This document shows positions 7,879 to 18,126 of a stretch of 64,000 bases of DNA, piece after piece; the first letter of the stretch is position 1, and every line of letters begins with the position of its first letter. This DNA comes from Mycolicibacterium sp. P1-18. GTDB lineage: Bacteria; Actinomycetota; Actinomycetes; Mycobacteriales; Mycobacteriaceae. The position numbers and the translations under genes are program-made. The stretch spans positions 1-64,000 of the forward strand of contig NZ_NPKR01000013.1 in the NCBI RefSeq assembly GCF_008329535.1, read 5' to 3'. Under the pieces are notes generated by a model. It was not told the origin of the DNA. It did not search any database and saw nothing but the letters and a program-made list of their open reading frames with translations.

Positions 7879-9830
7879 CCATGGTCTCCACCGCACCCAA
7901 GCGGGCCGAGAAGATCGCCGACGCCGAACAGACCGTGCGACTCACCGTCGCGCAGGCCACCATTCGGTTCCTCGGCAATCAGTACGTCGAACACGACGGA
8001 ACGCGCACCAAGTTCTTCGCGGGCGCCTTCGGGATCTTCGGACACGGCAACGTCGCCGGCCTCGGACAGGCACTCCTGCAGGACGAGATCACGGCGATCG
8101 AGACGGACTCCGAGCCGCACCTGCGCTACGTGCTGGCCCGCAACGAGCAAGCCATGGTGCACAGCGCCGTCGCCTTCGCGCGGCAGAAGGACCGCCTGCA
8201 GACCTGGGCCGTCACCGCCAGCGTCGGACCCGGCTCGACCAACATGCTGACCGGCGCCGCCCTGGCGACCATCAACCGGCTGCCCGTGCTGCTGCTGCCC
8301 GCCGACACCTTCGCCACCAGAGCCAGTTCGCCCGTGCTGCAGGAGCTGGAGCTGCCCTCCTCGGGCGACGTCACCGTCAACGACGCGTTCAAGCCGCTGT
8401 CCCGGTACTTCGACCGGGTGTGGCGGCCCGAGCAGCTGCCCGCCGCCCTGCTCGGCGCGATGCGGGTGCTCACCGACCCCGTCGAGACCGGTGCCGCCAC
8501 GGTGGCCATCCCTCAGGACGTCCAGGCCGAAGCCCACGACTGGCCGGAATCCCTGTTCGCCGAACGCACCTGGCACGTCGCGCGTCCGATGCCGGAGCGG
8601 TCCGTCGTCGCCCGCGCTGCCGCGGTGATCCGCGCGGCGAAGAAGCCGCTCATCGTCGCCGGCGGCGGCGTCATCTACTCCGACGCGACCGACGCCCTGG
8701 CGGCGTTCTGCGAGAAGACCGGGATCCCGGTCGGTCAGAGCCAGGCCGGCAAGGGCGCGCTCCCCTACGACCACCCGCAGTCGGTCGGCGCCATCGGCTC
8801 CACGGGCACCACCGCCGGCAACGCGCTGGCCACCGAGGCCGACGTCGTGATCGGAATCGGCACCCGCTACAGCGACTTCACCAGCGCGTCCCGCACCGCG
8901 TTCAACAATCCGGACGTGCGCTTCGTCAACGTCAACGTCGCATCCATCGACTCCGTCAAGCAGGGCGGCGTCAGCGTCGTCTCCGACGCCCGGGAGGCGA
9001 TCGAGGCACTCGGTGTCGCCCTGGGCGACTACTCGGTGAGCGACGACTACCGCACCAGGACGGCGGATCTGGCCAGGGAGTGGGAGGACGCCGTCTCCGC
9101 GGTGTACGAGATCCACGACGACGTGGCGCTGAACCAGAACCAGGTGATCGGCCTGGTGAACACGCTGTCCGATCCTCGCGACGTCGTGGTCTGTGCCGCC
9201 GGTTCGATGCCCGGCGACCTGCACAAGCTGTGGCGCACCCGGGATCGCAAGGGGTACCACGTCGAATACGGCTACTCCTGCATGGGTTACGAGATCGCCG
9301 GCGGCATCGGCGCGAAGATGGCCGAACCGGACCGCGACGTGTTCGTCATGGTCGGCGACGGCTCCTATCTGATGATGGCCACCGAACTGGTCACCGCGGT
9401 GCAGGAGAACGTCAAGGTCATCGTCGTGCTGGTGCAGAACCACGGCTTCGCGTCCATCGGCGGCCTCTCCGAAGCGCTGGGCTCTCAGCGGTTCGGCACG
9501 GCGTACCGGTACCGCAGCGGCGACGGTCGCCTCGACGGCGACAAGCTGCCCGTCGACCTGGCCGCCAACGCCGCCAGTCTGGGCGCCGACGTGATCCGCG
9601 TGGTCACCGCCGCCGAGTTCACCGACGCGGTCAAGGTGGCCAAGGCCAGCGACCGCACCACGGTGATCCACGTGGAGACCGACCCGCTGATCTTCGCCCC
9701 GGACAGCGAATCCTGGTGGGACGTACCGGTATCGGAGACGTCCACCCTCGATTCGACCCAATCCGCCTACCGAACGTATGCCGACTGGAAGAAGATCCAG
9801 CGGCCGTTCGTCCGACCGTCCGACAGCTGA
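7875..9830 (+). CDS. iolD: 3D-(3,5/4)-trihydroxycyclohexane-1,2-dione acylhydrolase (ThDP-dependent)
   Basis: A 651-aa thiamine-diphosphate enzyme that opens the inositol-derived ring to 5-deoxy-glucuronate. The N-terminal Pyr domain carries the activating glutamate in the block RYVLARNEQAMVH; the C-terminal PP domain carries the ThDP/Mg motif GDGSYLMM...QNHGF. The Rossmann-like middle domain is intact. ATG 7875 overlaps the iolB stop by 4 nt with AAGGGAG upstream; a longer frame into iolB is not used. The acetolactate-synthase family contains look-alikes, but length and operon context make IolD secure. Confidence 0.95.
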   Translation: MTMVSTAPKRAEKIADAEQTVRLTVAQATIRFLGNQYVEHDGTRTKFFAGAFGIFGHGNVAGLGQALLQDEITAIETDSEPHLRYVLARNEQAMVHSAVAFARQKDRLQTWAVTASVGPGSTNMLTGAALATINRLPVLLLPADTFATRASSPVLQELELPSSGDVTVNDAFKPLSRYFDRVWRPEQLPAALLGAMRVLTDPVETGAATVAIPQDVQAEAHDWPESLFAERTWHVARPMPERSVVARAAAVIRAAKKPLIVAGGGVIYSDATDALAAFCEKTGIPVGQSQAGKGALPYDHPQSVGAIGSTGTTAGNALATEADVVIGIGTRYSDFTSASRTAFNNPDVRFVNVNVASIDSVKQGGVSVVSDAREAIEALGVALGDYSVSDDYRTRTADLAREWEDAVSAVYEIHDDVALNQNQVIGLVNTLSDPRDVVVCAAGSMPGDLHKLWRTRDRKGYHVEYGYSCMGYEIAGGIGAKMAEPDRDVFVMVGDGSYLMMATELVTAVQENVKVIVVLVQNHGFASIGGLSEALGSQRFGTAYRYRSGDGRLDGDKLPVDLAANAASLGADVIRVVTAAEFTDAVKVAKASDRTTVIHVETDPLIFAPDSESWWDVPVSETSTLDSTQSAYRTYADWKKIQRPFVRPSDS

Positions 9831-9840
9831 GGGCCCCGCC

Positions 9841-10716
9841 ATGAAGATCGCGCTCGACCCCACCCCGTTCCACCACGACTACGAGCTGCTCGCATTCCCC
9901 CGAGTGGCAGCCGAACTGGGCTTCGAACACCTGCAGCTCACCCCGCACCGGGACTTCATCCCGTTCTTCAACCACCCACGGGCCGACGACGACCTGGTGG
10001 CCAAGTTCCGCAAGGCGTGCGAGCACGCGAACGTCGGCATCGCCTCGGTCCTGCCGGTGCTGCGCTGGTCGGGCCCGGACGAGGACGCCCGGGAAGCCGC
10101 CGTTCGGAACTGGAAGCGCGTCATCCAGATCACCGTCGACCTCGGCGTCGACGTCATCAACACCGAATTCTCCGGCAGGCCCGAACGCGCCGAGGAATCC
10201 GAGCGCGCGTTCTTCCGGTCGATGGAGGAACTGATGCCGATCTTCGAGCGCGAGGGCATCGACGTCCGGGTCGACCCGCACCCCGACGACTTCGTCGAGG
10301 ACGGCTTCGAGGCGGTGCGCATCATCCGGGGCGTCAACTCCCCCAACCTCGGCATGGTCTTCGTGGCCTGCCACGCATTTCACATGGGTGGCAACATGAT
10401 CGAGATCATGCGGGCCGCCGGCGACAAGCTGCGCCTGGTGCACGTCGCCGACACCATGGACCACCACCGCAGTCACGGCCTGCGGTACATCACCAACCCG
10501 CCGGGCAACGCCGCCCGGGTGCACCAGCACCTCAAGATCGGCGACGGTGACGTCGACTGGGACGAGTTCTTCTCCGGGCTCGCCGAGATCGGGTTCTACG
10601 ACCGTCCCGACACCGTGATGGTGTCGTCGGTGTTCGCCGAGGACGAGAACGCGCACGAGGTGTCGCGCTACCAGCTCGCCACCATGACCGACTACGTCGC
10701 CAAGTACACGAAGTGA
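9841..10716 (+). CDS. iolH: IolH-like sugar phosphate isomerase/epimerase
   Basis: A 291-aa AP-endonuclease-2-like TIM barrel. It matches what I remember of Bacillus IolH through most of its length: DFIPFF...PR near residue 39, SMEELMPIFEREGI near 130, NPPGNAARVHQHL near 220. Candidate metal ligands are the Glu, Asp and His residues in VDPHPDDF and VHVADTMDHH. Its biochemical role is not settled even in Bacillus; an inosose isomerase/epimerase or accessory step is usual. ATG 9841 is 10 nt after iolD. An IolE-type dehydratase role cannot be excluded, since no other clear iolE is present. Confidence 0.85.
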   Translation: MKIALDPTPFHHDYELLAFPRVAAELGFEHLQLTPHRDFIPFFNHPRADDDLVAKFRKACEHANVGIASVLPVLRWSGPDEDAREAAVRNWKRVIQITVDLGVDVINTEFSGRPERAEESERAFFRSMEELMPIFEREGIDVRVDPHPDDFVEDGFEAVRIIRGVNSPNLGMVFVACHAFHMGGNMIEIMRAAGDKLRLVHVADTMDHHRSHGLRYITNPPGNAARVHQHLKIGDGDVDWDEFFSGLAEIGFYDRPDTVMVSSVFAEDENAHEVSRYQLATMTDYVAKYTK

Positions 10717-10724
10717 GAACAGAC

Positions 10725-12217
<1,493 letters not shown>

Positions 12218-12218
<1 letters not shown>

Positions 12219-13066
12219 TGGCGCCTGCCCTGGTGGCGACCGCGTGGACCAGCGCGGGCGACACCTCGCCGATGCGCCGGCCCGCCGTCAGCCCGGTGCC
12301 CGTCGCCGAGCGCGTCCGGGCCGTCGCCGATGCGGGTTTCTTCGGCATGGGGTTGATCGTCGACGACTTGCTCGCCATTCGTGACGCCATCGGCCTCGAC
12401 GCGCTCGCCGGCCTCATCGCCGATGCGGGCCTGACCCATGTCGAGATCGAACTGCTGGAACGCTGGTGGATTCCGCGCGGCGCACGAGGACACACCCACG
12501 ACGTGCGCGACTTCTTGTTCGAGGCAGCCGACGCGCTGCAGCCCGCGATGATCAAGATCGGGTCGGAGAACGGCCCGCCGGCGGCGGACCCGCTCGCCCT
12601 CGCCGCACCCCTGCGGGAGCTCGCCGAGCAGGCGGAGGCACACGGGACCCGCGTCGCCATCGAGACCATGCCCTTCTCGGCGATCGTGACGGTGCCGATG
12701 GGTGCCGACATCGTCTCGGCCGCAGGACATCCCGCGGCCGGGCTGCTGGTCGACGCCTGGCACGTGTTCCGGGCCGGCACGTCGCTCGCCGAGCTCCGTG
12801 CCACGCTCCGGCCCGAGATGATCTTCGGCGTCGAACTCGACGACGCGATGCCCGAGGTCGAGGGCACGTTGTTCGCCGACACCGTCGACAACCGCGTGCT
12901 GTGCGGCGAGGGGTCCTTCGACCTCGGCGGATTGGTGGCCACGCTGCGCGAGCTGGGGTTCGAGGGGCCGTGGGGCGTCGAGATCCTGTCGACGACGTTT
13001 CGGGCGTTGCCGGTGAACGAGGCGCTGCGACTCGCGGCGGGGTCGGCGCTGGCCGTCCTGGGATGA
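12218..13066 (+). CDS. sugar phosphate isomerase/epimerase (AP endonuclease 2-like TIM barrel)
   Basis: A 282-aa xylose-isomerase-like barrel starting with GTG directly on the mmsA stop (TAGTG), so it is the last iol operon gene. Likely metal-site residues lie in HVEIELLERWW (near 74-84), VAIETMPF (near 145) and LLVDAWHVFRAG (near 175). It is shorter and more divergent than IolE or IolI, and I cannot tell whether it dehydrates 2-keto-inositol (IolE role), isomerises inososes (IolI role) or acts on another sugar. Because the operon otherwise lacks an iolE, the dehydratase role is the most economical guess. Family assignment is good; the function is open. Confidence 0.7.
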
Positions 13067-13073
13067 GGCGACA

Positions 13074-14054
13074 ATGGTGCCCATGCCATTCGCCGAACTG
13101 CACCTGCACCTCGAGGGCACCCTCGAACCGGAGACCATCCTGCGCCTTGCCGAGCGCAACCGGATCGACCTGCCCTACGCCGACGTCGACGAGCTCTCGG
13201 CTCAGTACGACTTCTCGGACCTGCAGTCGTTCCTGAACCTGTACTACTCCAACATGGCCACCCTGCAGACCGCGGCGGACTTCGCCGAGATGACCGACGC
13301 GTACCTCGCCCGCGCCGCGCGCGCCGGGGTCCGACACGCGGAGGTCTTCCTCGACCCGCAGGCCCACCTGAGCCGCGGGATCGCGCTGGAGGAAGTCATG
13401 GACGGTGTCTCGACCGCGTTGGCGTCGTCCATGGCGACGCACGGCGTCAGCAGTGGCCTCATCGTGGCGATGCTGCGCGACCACAGCGCGGAGTCGGCGA
13501 TGGAGGTGCTGGAAGCCGTTGTCGCACTGGGTACCCCGATCGTCGGCATCGGGCTCGACTCCGCCGAGGTGGGCCATCCCCCGTCGAAGTTCGTCGACGT
13601 GTTCGCCAGGGCTCGGGCCGAGGGTCTGCACCTGGTGGCGCACGCCGGTGAGGAGGGGCCGCCGAGCTACGTCTGGGAGGCGTTGGACCTGCTTGGCGTC
13701 GAGCGCGTCGACCACGGCATCCGCTGCCTCGAGGACGAGGCCCTCGTCGAGCGCCTGGTCACCGAGCGGACGCCGTTGACGGTGTGCCCGCTGTCGAACG
13801 TGCGGCTGCGCGTCGTCGACGAGATCGGCGACCACCCGTTGTCCACCATGCTGCAGCGCGGTCTGAACGTGTCGGTCAACTCCGACGACCCCGCCTACTT
13901 CGGCGGCTACCTCGACGACAACGTCACGGCGGTGCGCGACGCACTGGGTCTCGACCAGGCGGCGCTGACGACGCTGGCCCGCAACTCCGTCACCGCGTCC
14001 TTCGCCGACGACACCCGCAAGGCGGAACTGCTCGCCGAGATCGGGGCCGGCTAG
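13074..14054 (+). CDS. adenosine deaminase family protein, probable adenine deaminase
   Basis: A 326-aa metal-dependent deaminase of the amidohydrolase superfamily. Zinc ligands are His10 and His12 in ELHLHLEG, His190 in AHAGEEGP (with catalytic Glu193), His214 in RVDHG and Asp271 in NSDDPAYFGG. The patterns HLHLEGTLEPE, VFLDPQAH and GLDSAEVGHPPSKF follow the Aah1/PA0148-type adenine deaminases rather than classical adenosine deaminase, so the likely reaction is adenine to hypoxanthine. It starts 7 nt after the iol operon and could be co-transcribed, though no pathway link is obvious. It ends on a CTAG shared with the converging hydrolase gene. Fold and chemistry are firm; the base-versus-nucleoside preference is inferred. 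Confidence 0.85.
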   Translation: MVPMPFAELHLHLEGTLEPETILRLAERNRIDLPYADVDELSAQYDFSDLQSFLNLYYSNMATLQTAADFAEMTDAYLARAARAGVRHAEVFLDPQAHLSRGIALEEVMDGVSTALASSMATHGVSSGLIVAMLRDHSAESAMEVLEAVVALGTPIVGIGLDSAEVGHPPSKFVDVFARARAEGLHLVAHAGEEGPPSYVWEALDLLGVERVDHGIRCLEDEALVERLVTERTPLTVCPLSNVRLRVVDEIGDHPLSTMLQRGLNVSVNSDDPAYFGGYLDDNVTAVRDALGLDQAALTTLARNSVTASFADDTRKAELLAEIGAG

Positions 14055-15592
14055 CAGGTGGTCCCGGCCGGGGGCAGTTCGAGGTCGACCAGGTACTTGG
14101 TGGCCACCTCGTTCACGCACTCGTCGCCCTCGAAGACCACCGTGTGTTGGGTGCCCTCGAAGGTCAGCAGGCCGCCGTGCAGTTCCTTGGCCAGGTCGAC
14201 GCCCGCCTGATACGGGGTGGCCGGGTCGTGGGTCGTGGACACCACCAGAACGGGCGGCAGGCCGGGCGCGGCGGCCGCATGCGTCGTGCGCGTCGGAGGC
14301 ACCGGCCAGAACGCGCAGTCGTCGAGCGGCGCGTCGCCCGTGAACGGCCCATACGTCATGAACGGCGCCACCCTTCGCAACTGCCGGTCCTGATCGACGA
14401 CCTTCGCGCGATCGGTGACCGGCGGCTGGTCGACGCACGTGACGGCGATCTGCGCGTCACTGCTGTTGGCGTAGTGGCCCTGCTCGTCGCGTTGGGCGTA
14501 GTCGTCGGCCAACTCCAGCAGCGTGTCGCCGTGGCCCTGGGTGAGCTCGGTCAGTCCGTCGGTCAACTGCTTCCACATGCTCGGGGAGTACAGCGCCATG
14601 GTGGTGCCCGTGACGGCGTCGCCGAAACCGAGTCCGCGCGGGTCGTGGGTGGGGGCCGGCTTCGCCACCAGGGGGTCGACCAGGTGGTGGTAGACGTCGA
14701 CGGCCTTGGCGGGGTCGGTGCCGAGCGGGCACCGGGGGCTCTTGGCGCAGTCCTTGGCGTAGTCGTCGAACGCCTTCTGGAAGCCGGCCGCCTGGCTGAC
14801 GTCGGCCTGGATCGGGTCGGCGTCGGGGTCGACGGCGCCGTCGAGGATCATCGCCCGCACCTTGTCCGGGAAGGCCTCTGCGTAGGCCGAGCCGATCAGG
14901 GTGCCGTAGGAATAGCCGAGGTAGGTCAGCTTGTCGTCGCCCAGCGCGGCCCGCAATGCGTCGAGATCCTTGGCGACGCTGGCGGTTCCGACGTTGGCGA
15001 GGAATTCCTTGCCCATCCGGTCCACGCAGCGCTGCACGAACTGCTTCTCCTTGTCCTCGATGCGGGCGACGCCGGCGGGGCTGTAGTCGACCTGCGGGTC
15101 GGCGCGCTCGGCGTCGGCCTCGGCGTCGGAGTTGCAGCGCACCGCCGGCGTGGACGAGCCAATTCCGCGTGGGTCGAACCCGACCAGGTCGAATCGCTGC
15201 CGGATCTCCGTCGGCAGCTCCTCCAGCATGCCCACCGCGGCGTCAACCCCCGACTCGCCGGGACCGCCGGGATTGACCACGAGTGATCCGATCTTCTGGC
15301 CGGTGGCGGGAAAGCGGATGAGCGCCAGGTCGGCGGTGCCGGCGTCGGGCTTGGCGTAATCAACCGGCACGGTGAGCTTTCCGCACTCCGCACCCTTGGG
15401 CAGCTGCCCGTCGCCACCTCCGGACACGACGCGGCACGGCCCCCACTGCACGGTTCCATCCGCCCGCTCGGCACTGGCCTCCGGCTTGCCGCCGACGGTC
15501 CCGCCGCAGCCGGCGGTCACCGCACCGATCGCGACCACCGCGGCCAGGACGACCAGTGACCGACCCACGCCGCGACGGTGTTTCCAGCTCAT
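14051..15592 (-). CDS. secreted alpha/beta-hydrolase lipoprotein, TAP-like (CaeA/SlpE type)
   Basis: A 513-aa predicted lipoprotein: a basic start, a hydrophobic stretch, then AVTAGCGG with the lipidation cysteine at about residue 29. The hydrolase core shows the oxyanion block NPGGPGESG, GFDPRGIG, the nucleophile elbow GYSYGT, the acid in STTHDPATPY and the histidine in GTQHTVVF, ending in the Cys-containing TAP C-terminal domain. This matches the cell-envelope peptidase/esterase group of mycobacteria (Rv2223c/Rv2224c CaeA). It may trim peptides or act on lipid esters outside the cell. ATG 15592 was preferred over ATG 15601 and longer frames because it begins the signal peptide; neither has a strong ribosome binding site. 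The stop is shared on CTAG with the deaminase. Confidence 0.88.
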   Translation of the reverse strand: MSWKHRRGVGRSLVVLAAVVAIGAVTAGCGGTVGGKPEASAERADGTVQWGPCRVVSGGGDGQLPKGAECGKLTVPVDYAKPDAGTADLALIRFPATGQKIGSLVVNPGGPGESGVDAAVGMLEELPTEIRQRFDLVGFDPRGIGSSTPAVRCNSDAEADAERADPQVDYSPAGVARIEDKEKQFVQRCVDRMGKEFLANVGTASVAKDLDALRAALGDDKLTYLGYSYGTLIGSAYAEAFPDKVRAMILDGAVDPDADPIQADVSQAAGFQKAFDDYAKDCAKSPRCPLGTDPAKAVDVYHHLVDPLVAKPAPTHDPRGLGFGDAVTGTTMALYSPSMWKQLTDGLTELTQGHGDTLLELADDYAQRDEQGHYANSSDAQIAVTCVDQPPVTDRAKVVDQDRQLRRVAPFMTYGPFTGDAPLDDCAFWPVPPTRTTHAAAAPGLPPVLVVSTTHDPATPYQAGVDLAKELHGGLLTFEGTQHTVVFEGDECVNEVATKYLVDLELPPAGTTC

Positions 15593-15670
15593 CGGCACCA
15601 TGCTGCCATGGCAAACCTGGAACATCGCTGAGTCCGTGTGGGCGTCACCGCAGCGGGGTACGAGGACGCC

Positions 15671-15838
15671 ATGGACCAGGAGTGTGAAGGAAGCGGTCGC
15701 GTACTGCCCGAGGGGCCGCCGCCCGACGTGGCGACGGCCTGCCCCGTCTGCGGACGCGAGGTCAAGGTCGAGGAGATCGACAGCGGACAGCGGTTCGCCA
15801 TCGAGGGCCATCAGAGGGTGGTCGACGTCTCGACCTGA
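15671..15838 (+). CDS. small cysteine-containing protein, zinc-ribbon-like
   Basis: A 55-aa open frame from ATG 15671, with GAGG 5 nt upstream, divergent from the lipoprotein hydrolase and overlapping the 3' end of the LacI gene by 28 nt. It contains CEGSGRVL and, about 20 residues on, CPVCGREV, a spacing compatible with a one-metal zinc ribbon. I do not recognise the family. The ribosome binding site and cysteine pattern argue that it is translated; the short length and antisense overlap argue for caution. Confidence 0.5.
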   Translation: MDQECEGSGRVLPEGPPPDVATACPVCGREVKVEEIDSGQRFAIEGHQRVVDVST

Positions 15839-16872
15839 TGCGATCGCGGTGGCGACGTGGACCGCCGGATGCTCAGGGCCGGCTGGTGCAGGTATACCCG
15901 CCGCGCGTCCCGCGGTCGCTCGAGACGCTGCAGCAGGAACTTCGCGGCTTGCACGCCGACCGCGAAGTTGCCGTTGTCGACCGACGTCAACGACAGGTGC
16001 CGGATGCGCGCCAGATACGTGTCGTCGTAACCCACCAGCGAGAGGTCCCGGGGCACCGCAAGGTCCCGGTCGGCGGCCGCCGACAGCGCGCCCACGCAGC
16101 TGACGTCGTTGAAGGCGAAGATCGCCGTCGGACGCTCCGGCCGGTCGAGCAACCGCGCGGCTGCGGCGTAACCACCCTCCTCGGTCATGCCGGAGATCTC
16201 GACGAGCGCATCGTCGGCGCCACCCGCCTCGGCCATGGTGTCGAGAAAACCCTTGCGCCGCAACGACCCGACGATTCCGGGGCCTTCCAGGTGGGCGATG
16301 CGGCGGTGTCCGAGATCGAGTAGGTGCCGGGTGGCCAACCGGGCGCCGACGAGGTCGTCGTCCGCGGCGACGTCGACCGTCGGCAGGTTCGGCTCGTGGG
16401 TTCCAGCGACGACCACCGGCACGATCTCGGCCGCGCGTCCGATCGCCTCACCCAGATCGGTGGTGCCGACGACGACGAGGCCGTCGACGCGTTGTGCCAG
16501 AAGGGTTTCCACGGTGTCGCGGCCGACGCGTCGGTCGAGGTGACTGTCGGCGAGCACCGGTGCCATCCCGACCGCGTCGAGCGTGGTGGTGAGCCCTTCC
16601 AGCAGCGAGACGAACCACGGGTTGCGGAGGTCGTTGAGCATCACGCCGACGGTCGCACTGCGCGACTCCGACAGCCCCCTGGCGATCGCGTTGGGACGGT
16701 AGCCCAGATCCGACATGGCGGTCAGGACGGTGTCGCGTCGGGCGGCGCTGACGTTGGCCTCGCCGCGGAGTACCCGGGACACCAGCGACTTCGACACCCC
16801 CGCCCGGGCCGCGACGTCACGGATCGTGGCGGGGCGGTCACGCCCGTCCGGTGGACTCATGGCAGTCAGCAT
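15811..16872 (-). CDS. LacI family transcriptional regulator
   Basis: A 353-aa repressor with an N-terminal LacI helix-turn-helix and hinge (TIRDVAARAGVSKSLVSRVL at about residues 16-35, then SAARRDTVLTAMSDLGYRPN) and a periplasmic-binding-protein-like sugar sensor domain. ATG 16872 is supported by GAAGGA 6 nt upstream; the internal ATG 16860 has none. It is divergent from two Gfo/Idh/MocA dehydrogenases, and a perfect 14-bp palindrome of LacI-operator type lies between them. It therefore probably controls these genes in response to a sugar or cyclitol. The effector is unknown. Confidence 0.9.
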   Translation of the reverse strand: MLTAMSPPDGRDRPATIRDVAARAGVSKSLVSRVLRGEANVSAARRDTVLTAMSDLGYRPNAIARGLSESRSATVGVMLNDLRNPWFVSLLEGLTTTLDAVGMAPVLADSHLDRRVGRDTVETLLAQRVDGLVVVGTTDLGEAIGRAAEIVPVVVAGTHEPNLPTVDVAADDDLVGARLATRHLLDLGHRRIAHLEGPGIVGSLRRKGFLDTMAEAGGADDALVEISGMTEEGGYAAAARLLDRPERPTAIFAFNDVSCVGALSAAADRDLAVPRDLSLVGYDDTYLARIRHLSLTSVDNGNFAVGVQAAKFLLQRLERPRDARRVYLHQPALSIRRSTSPPRSHQVETSTTL

Positions 16873-16904
16873 ATTGATCCTTCGTCGCCTGACCCGTACG
16901 GTAC

Positions 16905-16918
16905 TGGGACCGGTCCCA
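16905..16918. promoter_or_regulatory. LacI-type operator palindrome
   Basis: TGGGACCGGTCCCA is a perfect 14-bp palindrome with the central CG step typical of LacI-family operators. It sits 33 nt from the lacI-type start and 29 nt from the first dehydrogenase start, so one site can control both directions. Confidence 0.65.
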
Positions 16919-16946
16919 TTCTGTCCACGAAACGAGGAGCAGCATC

Positions 16947-18125
16947 GTGAGCGAACCAGGAAGCCGTCGGCTGGTCGCCGGCATGGTGGGTGGCGGCGCG
17001 GGCGCCGACATCGGCAAGACCCACCGCCACGCCATGCGGCTCGACGACCGGTACGTGCTGGCCGCCGGGGTGTTCGGCCGCGACCAGAAATCGTCGGCCG
17101 ACATGGCCCGGGACCTCGGCGTCGACCGCGTCTACCGCGATCACCGCGAGATGGCGGCCGCCGAAGGCGCGCGACCCGACGGCGTCGACGTCGTCACCGT
17201 GGCCACGCCGAACGACAGCCACTTCGAGATTGCCCGCACGTTCCTCGAGGCGGGCATCTCGGTGGTGTGCGAGAAGCCGCTGACCCGGGACTCGCGAACC
17301 TCGGCCGAGCTGATCGAGATCGCGGAGTCGACGGGCGCGATACTCGCCGTCCCCCACTGCTATTCGGCGTACGCGATGGTGCGGCACGCGGCGCGACTCG
17401 TCCGCGACGGCGCCCTGGGCGCCGTCCGCCTGGTGGTCGTCGAGCACGCCTCCGGGTGGGCGTCGACGCCACTGGAACTCGGCGACCACCGGCAGGCGCG
17501 GTGGCGGACCGACCCCGAGGTCGCCGGTTTCCCCAGCGTGCTCAGCGATCTCGGCACCCACGCGCTGCACCTCCTGCGTTACGTGACGAACCTGGAACCC
17601 GCCAGAATCTCGGCCGAGCTCACGACGCTGGTGCCCGGGCGGCGGGTCTTCGACAACGCCTCGGTGCGGCTCACCCTGTCCAACGGCGCGCCCGCCACCT
17701 TGTGGGCCAGCATGGCCGCGACCGGCAACGAGCACGGGCTGCGCCTGCGCGTCTTCGGTGAAAACGCCGCCCTCGAATGGCGGCACGAGGACCCGCAGCA
17801 CCTCGTCCTGCGCGACCGGGACGGCGCCTCGACGACTCTCGCCCAGGGCATGGGCTCGCTGTCCGAGGACGCCACCCGGCTGACCCGACCCGGCATGGGC
17901 CACCCCGAGGGCTTCCTCGAGGCGTTCGCCAACTTCTACGGCGATCTGGCCGAGGTGCTGCGAGCCCGCCGCGACGGCACCCCGGCACCCACCCGGGAGC
18001 TATCCATTCCAACCGGCGTCGACGGGTTGATCGGGGTCCGCTTCGTGGAGGCCGCCGCGGCGTCGCACGCCCTCGACGGCGCCTGGGTCGACGCGGAGCA
18101 CGCGCGTCCGATGGCGGGTGTCTGA
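16947..18125 (+). CDS. Gfo/Idh/MocA family NAD(P)-dependent oxidoreductase
   Basis: A 392-aa dehydrogenase with an N-terminal Rossmann nucleotide-binding fold (GMVGGGAGADIGKTH near 12-26) and the family's conserved EKP lysine motif (VVCEKPLTRDS near 108-118), followed by the Gfo/Idh/MocA C-terminal substrate domain. The family oxidises sugar or cyclitol hydroxyls to ketones. GTG 16947 has GAGGAG close upstream. It lies first in an operon with an IolG-like gene and is divergent from a LacI regulator, so a role in cyclitol or sugar interconversion feeding the iol pathway is likely. The exact substrate cannot be read from the sequence. Confidence 0.88.
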   Translation: MSEPGSRRLVAGMVGGGAGADIGKTHRHAMRLDDRYVLAAGVFGRDQKSSADMARDLGVDRVYRDHREMAAAEGARPDGVDVVTVATPNDSHFEIARTFLEAGISVVCEKPLTRDSRTSAELIEIAESTGAILAVPHCYSAYAMVRHAARLVRDGALGAVRLVVVEHASGWASTPLELGDHRQARWRTDPEVAGFPSVLSDLGTHALHLLRYVTNLEPARISAELTTLVPGRRVFDNASVRLTLSNGAPATLWASMAATGNEHGLRLRVFGENAALEWRHEDPQHLVLRDRDGASTTLAQGMGSLSEDATRLTRPGMGHPEGFLEAFANFYGDLAEVLRARRDGTPAPTRELSIPTGVDGLIGVRFVEAAAASHALDGAWVDAEHARPMAGV

Positions 18126-18126
18126 G

